A stretch of DNA of 64,000 bases, taken from positions 1 through 64,000 of the forward strand of contig NZ_JAMXOC010000005.1 of NCBI RefSeq assembly GCF_024721265.1, in the 5' to 3' direction. The notes below the pieces were generated by a model. It made no database searches. It saw nothing but the letters and a program-made list of their open reading frames with translations, and was not told the DNA's origin. The stretch is from Ohessyouella blattaphilus (GTDB lineage Bacteria; Bacillota; Clostridia; Lachnospirales; Lachnospiraceae). The translations under genes were made by a program, and so were the position numbers. Positions 8,393-14,794 of the stretch are shown here, one piece after another (position 1 is the first letter of the stretch; the number at the start of each line of letters is the position of its first letter).

Positions 8393-10371
8393 ATGGCATC
8401 TACCTCCGCTAAAATCTGTCTATTCGAGAATCCTTGTAAGTCCATCGCTCCTGAAGGGCAGGTTACGGTACAAGCGCCACAGCCCTGACAAAGAGCAGTA
8501 TTCACAGCCGCCACTCGGCGATTCTCACGAATTCCGTGATCGTTAATTTCTTTTTCTTCATATGTAATCGCCCCGTAAGGACATACATTGGCACAGGTGG
8601 AGCAACCATTACAGAGAAGCTCGTCAGCCTTCGCCGTACAAGGATTGGTCATCAGCTTATCCTTTGCCAAAAGACCAATGGCTTTTACAGCGGCAGCGCC
8701 GGCTTGGGCTACCGTCTCCGGAATGTCTTTGGGCCCCTGGCATACACCGGATAAAAATACTCCGGCTGTAGGCGATTCTACCGGACGAAGCTTCGGGTGA
8801 GCTTCCGTTAAGAAGTCATTGGTATCGATACTAGCGGTTAGCATCGTCGCGATTTTTCTCACTCCCGCTTCCGGTTCGATGGCGGTAGCTAGGACCACCA
8901 TATCTGCTTCTTTTAATATCTGGCGATTATCGAGAAGGTCAACGCCTTGTACCAACAGCTTGCCGTCAGCCTGTGGCATTACTTTTCCAACTTGACCTTT
9001 AATATAATTTACTTGGTACTCTTCTACAGCCCGGCGGTAGAATTCATCAAAATTCTTACCTGGGGTACGCACGTCGATGTAGAAGACGGTTACATTCACA
9101 TCTGGGTATTTATCCCGAATCAGCATGGCGTGCTTGGCCGTATACATACAGCAGATCTTCGAGCAGTACTCTTTGCCCCTGCAGGTAACATCACGGGAAC
9201 CTACACACTGAATAAAGACGATTTCTTTCGGTGCTTTGCCGTCGCTTAGTCTCTCTAAATGCCCTTTCGTTGGGCCGGCAGCGTTCATGACCCGCTCTAA
9301 CTCTAAAGAGGTAATAACGTCTTTACTTTGGTTGTAGGCGTATTCGTCAAAATCATCTAGTTTAATCGTATCAAAACCGGTGGCAACCACGATTGCCCCG
9401 TAATTTTCCGTAATAATTTCATCTTGTTGCTCGTAATCAATCGCTCCTGCTTGACAGACCTTAGAGCAAACACCGCACTTTCCGGTTTTGAACATAATGC
9501 AGTTCTCTCTGTCAATTACCGGCACGTTAGGAATGGCCTGAGCAAAAGGTGTATAAATGGCACTTCTATTTTCTAAGCCCCGGTTAAACTCACTAGGCGT
9601 CTTTTTCATGGGACACTTTTCCGAACAAACACCGCAGCCGGTACACTTATCCATATCCACAGAACGAGCTTTTTTCTTAATATCTACGGTAAAGTCTCCC
9701 ACAAAGCCACTGACTTTATCCACTTCACTGTAGGTATAAATATTTACCTTCTCATGAGCGGCCGCCTCTACCATCTTCGGAGTCAAAATACATGCCGAAC
9801 AGTCTAGCGTCGGGAAGGTCTTATCAAGCTGTGACATTCTGCCACCGATACTAGGGGTCTTCTCCACAATGTCTACTTCATAACCGGCATCGGCAATATC
9901 AAGAGCCGTCTGAATACCGGCAATACCACCACCGATTACTAATGCCCTTTTCGTTACCCGGCTCTCCCCTGGCTCTAACGGCGCATTTAGATTCACCTTG
10001 GCAATAGCGGCTCTAGCGAGAATAACCGCCTTTTCCGTTCCTTCTTCAATATCCTTATGAATCCACGAACAGTGCTCGCGGATGTTAGCGATTTCCACCA
10101 TGTAGGGGTTAATGCCCGCCCGCTTAGCGGCGTTACGGAAGGTGGTCTCGTGCATTCTCGGAGAACACGAACAGACAACAATCCCTGTTAGATTCTTGTC
10201 TTTTACCGCTTCTGCTATCTTCATTTGTCCGGCCTCGGAACACATATACTGGTAATCCTCGGCGTGAACCACCCCTGGCTCTAGCTTCGCATATTCTACT
10301 ACTTTTTCCACGTCTACCGTCGCCGCAATATTACTGCCGCAATGACAGACAAATACTCCAATCCTTTGCAC
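8383..10371 (-). CDS. hdrA: heterodisulfide reductase subunit A-like flavoprotein (electron-bifurcating core)
   Basis: A 662-residue HdrA-like protein; HdrA holds the FAD at which electrons are bifurcated in methanogen HdrABC-MvhAGD. Order of parts: N-terminal CHCGSNIAATVD domain with CSCSPRMHE, thioredoxin-reductase-like FAD domain (ALVIGGGIAGIQTA near 145), an inserted ferredoxin (CTGCGVCSEKCP), CVGSRDVTC near 390, and two C-terminal clusters, CNGCSTCANVCP and CQGCGACTVTCP. All cysteines are standard; no in-frame TGA suggesting selenocysteine was seen. The GTG start at 10371 has AGGAGG before it. In this operon it would split NADH electrons between ferredoxin and the HdrBC/Frd branch (inference). 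Confidence 0.9.
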   Translation of the reverse strand: MQRIGVFVCHCGSNIAATVDVEKVVEYAKLEPGVVHAEDYQYMCSEAGQMKIAEAVKDKNLTGIVVCSCSPRMHETTFRNAAKRAGINPYMVEIANIREHCSWIHKDIEEGTEKAVILARAAIAKVNLNAPLEPGESRVTKRALVIGGGIAGIQTALDIADAGYEVDIVEKTPSIGGRMSQLDKTFPTLDCSACILTPKMVEAAAHEKVNIYTYSEVDKVSGFVGDFTVDIKKKARSVDMDKCTGCGVCSEKCPMKKTPSEFNRGLENRSAIYTPFAQAIPNVPVIDRENCIMFKTGKCGVCSKVCQAGAIDYEQQDEIITENYGAIVVATGFDTIKLDDFDEYAYNQSKDVITSLELERVMNAAGPTKGHLERLSDGKAPKEIVFIQCVGSRDVTCRGKEYCSKICCMYTAKHAMLIRDKYPDVNVTVFYIDVRTPGKNFDEFYRRAVEEYQVNYIKGQVGKVMPQADGKLLVQGVDLLDNRQILKEADMVVLATAIEPEAGVRKIATMLTASIDTNDFLTEAHPKLRPVESPTAGVFLSGVCQGPKDIPETVAQAGAAAVKAIGLLAKDKLMTNPCTAKADELLCNGCSTCANVCPYGAITYEEKEINDHGIRENRRVAAVNTALCQGCGACTVTCPSGAMDLQGFSNRQILAEVDAICR

Positions 10372-10376
10372 CCTTA

Positions 10377-10748
10377 TTACCTCCTATATCTTCTAAATGC
10401 ACTCACGAGTAATTGCTGAGGTAACTCAGGGTCTAATAGCTGGGTTACTTCTTCGGGACTTAGTAGCTCGGCCCCTCTTTTTCTTACTACCATTTGTCTT
10501 ACCGTATCGATTAGGTTTCCTGGTTTTACGTCTCTTGGACAGCGTTCTACACAGGCAAAGCAGGTTAAGCACTGTTTAATCGATTCCGAGTTTAAAAGTG
10601 CTTCTAGATCGTCATTTAACACGTAAGATACAAACTGATGAGGTTTGATGTCCATCTCATTGAACGAGGGGCAGGATGCTGAACATTTTCCACATTTCAT
10701 GCATTTATAGGGATTGACTCCGCTAATCGTCTTAACTTGTTCTTGCAT
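10377..10748 (-). CDS. hdrC: heterodisulfide reductase subunit C-like ferredoxin
   Basis: A 123-residue HdrC-like protein with two classic clusters, CMKCGKCSASCP (near 16) and CLTCFACVERCP (near 60). In known complexes HdrC links HdrA to HdrB. Its ATG shares a base with the hdrB stop (TAATG), so the two are translationally coupled. Length is short but usual for bacterial HdrC. No membrane domain (HdrE) is present. Confidence 0.88.
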   Translation of the reverse strand: MQEQVKTISGVNPYKCMKCGKCSASCPSFNEMDIKPHQFVSYVLNDDLEALLNSESIKQCLTCFACVERCPRDVKPGNLIDTVRQMVVRKRGAELLSPEEVTQLLDPELPQQLLVSAFRRYRR

Positions 10749-11545
10749 TATCCTTCTACCTCCTCTTTTACTCCCAGCGCCTCCGCTAATAATTCTGTAA
10801 AATAATAGACCGGCATATCTACCTTGCTATTATTTTTATTTAGGTTATATAGACAAAGAGGACAGGCGGTAATGAGACTCTCAGCCTGGGCGCCCCCAGC
10901 AGACTCTACAATCTTCGTCACCATATCTTGCGTGCGCTCTTCTTCCTTTAACGAAATATAGCCTCCGCAACACTCGTTACGCAGGGGGTAAACCACTGGT
11001 GTGGCACCAATCGCCTTGATAAATTCCTCCATAATTGAGGGATTCTCGGCATTATCAAAAGCCATTACTTTACTAGGTCTTAACAGAAGACAGCCGTAAT
11101 AGGCACCGATCTTTCTACCAGTCAATGGATTTACCACTTTTTCTTTAATCTTATCAAAGCCCACTTTATCCCTTAATAGCTCTAGGAAATGGATAACGCT
11201 GGTCTCGCCCTGATAAGGCTCTTCCAGTTCCATATAATTGTTGGCTCGCATCTGGATGTCGGATACGTTCGCCATGTCATCATTTACACGCTTGATAACG
11301 TGATGACAGGCCGAGCACATCGTCACTAGATCTTGTCCTTTTTCTTTGGCCGCGTTAAGCGCTCTGACCGACGAAAGCTTAGAGGCAATCTCATCCGTGG
11401 CGAGGGGGTAAACACCCCCGCAGCACTGCCATTCTTCTATTTCTTCTAGTTCTATGCCAAGAGCAATTGCAGCGCGCCTAGCATAGACATCTAAATCTTT
11501 TGCTTTTGTTTTCAGTGTACATCCCGGGTAATAACTATATGTCAT
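10748..11545 (-). CDS. hdrB: heterodisulfide reductase subunit B-like protein with two CCG motifs
   Basis: A 265-residue HdrB-like protein. The first CCG motif is complete: C9, C41-C42, and C77/C80. The second, in the C-terminal half, is also complete (YGCLLL, ECCGGY, CPLC). In methanogen HdrB these hold two non-cubane [4Fe-4S] clusters that cleave the CoM-S-S-CoB disulfide. A clostridial host lacks those thiols and no DsrC-like partner is encoded here, so the electron acceptor is open. The fumarate reductase subunits in the same operon are the best candidate. AGGAGG precedes the start. Confidence 0.87.
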   Translation of the reverse strand: MTYSYYPGCTLKTKAKDLDVYARRAAIALGIELEEIEEWQCCGGVYPLATDEIASKLSSVRALNAAKEKGQDLVTMCSACHHVIKRVNDDMANVSDIQMRANNYMELEEPYQGETSVIHFLELLRDKVGFDKIKEKVVNPLTGRKIGAYYGCLLLRPSKVMAFDNAENPSIMEEFIKAIGATPVVYPLRNECCGGYISLKEEERTQDMVTKIVESAGGAQAESLITACPLCLYNLNKNNSKVDMPVYYFTELLAEALGVKEEVEG

Positions 11546-11566
11546 ACTTCCTCCTACCTTAGTCCC

Positions 11567-12514
11567 TTAGATTTCAATTCCGCTAATCACTTCTTTAAGA
11601 GCATTGGCACTGGCGTGCATCTTTTCCATCTCTTCGTCTGAAAGCTCTACCGGAACCTTTCCTTGAACGCCGTTTGGACCAACTAGTGTCAGCATGCTAA
11701 GACAGACATCTTCTACACCGTATTCACCATTCATCATGGTTGAAACCGTAGCAATCGAATCTGATGACGATAACAGCATGGCGCAAAGCTTCACGACTGA
11801 CACGGCGATCGCATAGAATGTGGCTCCTTTATTAGCGATAATCTTTCCACCTGATTTTTGCACGTACTCCAGCATCCCCTCTTGATCCACCGGCTCTGCC
11901 TTCTTACCGTAGGCTTTCATAATCTTGGTGTAGTCATCAAAGTGAGCACCACCGATATCGGCACAAGACCAAGGGATAAATGAGGTATCGCCATGCTCAC
12001 CGAAAACGTAGGCATGGATATTCTTCTGAGCTACTTCATAGTGCTGTGATAGACCAGTCCGCAGTCTAGCGGTATCGAGAAGGGTACCAGAACCGATAAC
12101 CTGGTTCTCCGGTATACCAGATATTTTCGTAAATACGTACGTCATAATATCAACCGGATTACTAACGATTACGTATAAAGCCTTTGGGGCAACTTTAACA
12201 ATCTCTGGAGCAATTCCCTTCATAATATTAACGTTTGTTTGGGTAAGTTCGATTCTCGTCTGCCCTGGTTTTCTGGCAATTCCCGAAGTAATTACTACGA
12301 TATCGGAGTCTTTCGCATCCTCATACTCTCCCGCTACAATTGAAATCGGATCCCTAAAACACGTACCTTGAGCGATGTCTAGCACTTCGCCAGCTACCTT
12401 TTGCTTGTTGATATCGATCAACACAATCTCTGATGCCAAACTGTCCATTGATAGCGTATAGGCAATGGTCGCCCCTACACTTCCCGCTCCGATAATCGTA
12501 ATTTTTCTACTCAT
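11567..12514 (-). CDS. mdh: LDH-fold dehydrogenase, predicted malate dehydrogenase
   Basis: A 315-residue NAD-dependent 2-hydroxyacid dehydrogenase of the LDH/MDH family. It has the N-terminal Rossmann motif GAGSVGATIAYT, catalytic Asp147/Arg150 (LLDTARLR) and His174 (GEHGDT). Overall it looks like an L-lactate dehydrogenase, but the specificity loop reads GIARKPGQTR: Arg81 replaces the Gln of lactate dehydrogenases (NQKPGETR). Arg at this site recognises the second carboxylate of oxaloacetate or malate, and the classic Gln-to-Arg change converts LDH to MDH. As first gene of an operon with fumarase and fumarate reductase, malate dehydrogenase fits best. Lactate dehydrogenase remains an alternative. 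AGGAGG precedes the ATG. Confidence 0.8.
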   Translation of the reverse strand: MSRKITIIGAGSVGATIAYTLSMDSLASEIVLIDINKQKVAGEVLDIAQGTCFRDPISIVAGEYEDAKDSDIVVITSGIARKPGQTRIELTQTNVNIMKGIAPEIVKVAPKALYVIVSNPVDIMTYVFTKISGIPENQVIGSGTLLDTARLRTGLSQHYEVAQKNIHAYVFGEHGDTSFIPWSCADIGGAHFDDYTKIMKAYGKKAEPVDQEGMLEYVQKSGGKIIANKGATFYAIAVSVVKLCAMLLSSSDSIATVSTMMNGEYGVEDVCLSMLTLVGPNGVQGKVPVELSDEEMEKMHASANALKEVISGIEI

Positions 12515-12575
12515 AGCACCTTTTCCTCCTAAATTTTCGTTTATTTTTTAACGATTGCGTGGTAAAAAAAATGTT

Positions 12576-12590
12576 CCTTCCTAAAGAAGG
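12576..12590 (-). promoter_or_regulatory. Small hairpin with T-run in the mdh leader
   Basis: CCTTC (12576-12580) and GAAGG (12586-12590) form a 5-bp hairpin in the untranslated leader. On the minus strand it is followed after a few bases by eight T. It could act as a weak attenuator; the stem is short, so this is tentative. Confidence 0.3.
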
Positions 12591-12610
12591 GTTCGATTCA
12601 CACTGTCCCT

Positions 12611-12639
12611 ATTATTCCTCTTCGATAAAATTTTGTCAA
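12611..12639 (-). promoter_or_regulatory. Sigma-A-type promoter of the mdh-hdr-flx-frd-fum operon
   Basis: Read on the minus strand: TTGACA (12634-12639), 17-nt spacer, AATAAT (12611-12616). It lies about 95 nt before the mdh start and is the only strong promoter-like match seen upstream of the twelve-gene operon. Confidence 0.7.
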
Positions 12640-12669
12640 TAGGTTTTGCAAAAATAGATATATTTTTCA

Positions 12670-12811
12670 CAGATTAGCCATGCAGAATTAAATATACTCG
12701 GTCTGGGGAGCTTGCTCACCAAAGACCAAGTATGTTTAATTCTATAGGGCGGAGCCCTTAAAGCGAGATGTAGCTGCCTCAGCAGCGCAGTCGAGCTGCA
12801 TGGCCAATCTG
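12670..12811. repeat. Nested-hairpin (cloverleaf-like) element
   Basis: An outer 16-bp stem (12670-12685 with 12796-12811, one mismatch that is a G-U pair in minus-strand RNA) encloses a 21-bp hairpin (12684-12704 with 12723-12743) and two small hairpins, AGGGC/GCCCT (12746-12758) and GCTGC/GCAGC (12773-12786). A diverged copy of the last arm, about 27 nt, follows at 12829-12855. It lies between a DUF4143 ATPase gene and the mdh promoter. It could be a miniature mobile element, a structured RNA or a strong 3' end; I do not recognise a family. Confidence 0.65.
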
Positions 12812-12865
12812 TAGCTAATTATTTGCAGGAGCGAGAGGTAGCTTCCTCAGCAGTTGACCGAAATA

Positions 12866-14161
12866 TCAAATACAAAAGACAGCATATAAAGGTACTATTT
12901 TTTTCCCATCCTCAAAGCCGAAATTTTTAGCTGAAACCTTAATCGCATAAGCAGGCTTAAAAGTCTCCATATACACCCGTAAGCTCTTAGCCTTCGTGTT
13001 GTCTGCTGCCTTAACTTCAATCGGGATAATCTTATAACCGCGCTGAATGATAAAATCAATCTCTGCACCTCGCTCTGACTCCCAATAATACGTTTTATAT
13101 CCATTGATAGAAAGCTGCACTTCTACATAGTTTTCTGCCATCCCTCCTTTAAAATCGTTTAACTCATCCACCATATAAAGGATGTCATTCGGTGCTAGAT
13201 TCTTTTTGGCACAAAGCAAGCCAAGATCAGAAACATAGATTTTAAACGCGTCAATATTTCGGTAGTTCTCAAGTGGTTTTTTAATCTGCTCTACCCTGTA
13301 TATCTGTGAAACAATTCCTGATAATGTTAGCCACTCAATCGCATTTTCAAGCTCTGATGCACGCCCTCCTTTTTTTACTAACTTATACTGGAAGCGAGTA
13401 TTCTTTCTTGACAATTGAACAGTGATATTATTATAAACAAGCCTTGTTTTTTTTATTTCATTAAGGTTATTATACTTGCTCATATCGTTAAGATAGCTTT
13501 CCAAAATAGTGTCCTGGGTATGCCGAATCAAAATATAATCCTTTGTTTCTACAAATTGTGTAACACACTCTGGCATCCCCCCAACAACAAGATATTGGCG
13601 ATAAAGCTGTATTGCTATATCGTGAAGTGCAGAAGGCATGGGAGTATTGGTTGAAAAACAGTTCCTGATTCGCTCTACTAATTCCTCCTCCCCTAAAGCA
13701 AGCATAAATTCCTCTATATCCAATGGGTATAATGTTTTCATATCTACCTTGCCAACAGGAAAAGAAAAACTTTTTCTATTTACCGCCACACCAAGTAGAC
13801 TTCCTGCCGCAATAATATGATAATCGGGAGCATCCTCACAAAAATACTTTAACGAAGTAAGAGCTCTTTCACAAAGTTGCACTTCATCAAACACGATGAG
13901 TGTCTTCTCTCTAATAATCGTTTGTCCAGCAATATGAGACAAAATAGGCACTAGATAGTCGGGGCTAATATCTTCTTCAAAAGTTTCATTTAACTTAGGA
14001 CTCGTTTCAAAATTAAAATAGGCGACATTTTCATAATGAATACGCCCAAATTCCAAAATAGAATAGGTTTTTCCAACTTGTCTTGCGCCTTGCAAAATGA
14101 GAGGCTTTCTATATTTGCTTTCTTTCCAACTCTCTAAATATTCAATTATCTTTCTATACAA
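12866..14161 (-). CDS. AAA ATPase with DUF4143 domain
   Basis: A 431-residue protein of the AAA_14-DUF4143 type. It has Walker A GARQVGKT (25-32), Walker B LIVFDEVQ (about 88-95), and a C-terminal DUF4143 part with the PD-(D/E)XK-like pattern ERGAEIDFII...IPIEVKA. The family is common and often multi-copy in gut Firmicutes, Bacteroidetes and archaea; its function is not established. The TTG start at 14161 has AAGGAGG 7 nt before it. Two more full copies and one relic lie at 46.9-51.2 kb. Confidence 0.85.
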   Translation of the reverse strand: MYRKIIEYLESWKESKYRKPLILQGARQVGKTYSILEFGRIHYENVAYFNFETSPKLNETFEEDISPDYLVPILSHIAGQTIIREKTLIVFDEVQLCERALTSLKYFCEDAPDYHIIAAGSLLGVAVNRKSFSFPVGKVDMKTLYPLDIEEFMLALGEEELVERIRNCFSTNTPMPSALHDIAIQLYRQYLVVGGMPECVTQFVETKDYILIRHTQDTILESYLNDMSKYNNLNEIKKTRLVYNNITVQLSRKNTRFQYKLVKKGGRASELENAIEWLTLSGIVSQIYRVEQIKKPLENYRNIDAFKIYVSDLGLLCAKKNLAPNDILYMVDELNDFKGGMAENYVEVQLSINGYKTYYWESERGAEIDFIIQRGYKIIPIEVKAADNTKAKSLRVYMETFKPAYAIKVSAKNFGFEDGKKIVPLYAVFCI

Positions 14162-14253
14162 AGCGACACCTCCTTCCTAGATAGTATAATTATATTATCT
14201 TTCCCCGTAAAAAACCACTATTTTTTTCTTATTTTTACATTAAATTACACGAA

Positions 14254-14296
14254 TAAAAACAAGTTAGCAACACTTTTCCTCGTGAAACTAACTTGT
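14254..14296 (-). terminator. Terminator after the thioesterase gene
   Basis: ACAAGTTAG (14259-14267) pairs with CTAACTTGT (14288-14296). On the minus strand a T-run follows (14254-14258). It begins 15 nt after the thioesterase stop. Confidence 0.75.
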
Positions 14297-14310
14297 TTTA
14301 CTATTATTCT

Positions 14311-14736
14311 CTATTCATTTTGCCATTTTTTCCCTAAATTATAATAGGAGAACGTCCCTTTTGCAAAAATCTTGCCCTCTTCACTTAGGACGGCAACATC
14401 ATATACCGCTATGTTCTTCCCGTACTTTATTTCCTTGGCCTCACAATATAAAATATCCACGTTCAGTGCCGGCGATAAGAAATGCAAATCTCCAGAAAGG
14501 GTCGTCATTCGGTACCCTCTAGAGCTAGAGGCTCCGCCCCCTATCATATCCGCCAAGGTATAAAGGCAACCACCGTGAACCGAACGGAGGGCGTTGTAAT
14601 GATGCTCTTCCACCTTCATTTCCCCTTTCGCGTACCCCTCTCGCACCTCTGTAGTACGTATGCCTAGAAGCTTCGCAAAAGGGTTATTCCGATAGCGATA
14701 TTCCTGGATTTCATCAATTGTCATGTCTTTACTCAT
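14311..14736 (-). CDS. PaaI-family hot-dog thioesterase
   Basis: A 141-residue single hot-dog domain protein. The segment VHGGCLYTLADMIGGGAS is the PaaI/YdiI signature with the catalytic Asp in the central helix, followed by the TTLSGDLHFLSPA strand. Such enzymes hydrolyse acyl- or aryl-CoA thioesters in the cytosol; the substrate cannot be read from sequence. It is a single-gene unit with a good ribosome site (AGAGGTG) and its own terminator. Confidence 0.85.
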   Translation of the reverse strand: MSKDMTIDEIQEYRYRNNPFAKLLGIRTTEVREGYAKGEMKVEEHHYNALRSVHGGCLYTLADMIGGGASSSRGYRMTTLSGDLHFLSPALNVDILYCEAKEIKYGKNIAVYDVAVLSEEGKIFAKGTFSYYNLGKKWQNE

Positions 14737-14794
14737 CGTTTTTCACCTCTTTTTTAGAATCGAAAGCTACTCGTATTCTAACATAAGGTGTTCG

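Noticed and set aside
8383-10371. Selenocysteine codons in HdrA or in the TrsS-like protein at 22013-23989
   Set aside because: Both reading frames are open throughout with ordinary cysteines at the expected sites; no in-frame TGA was found.
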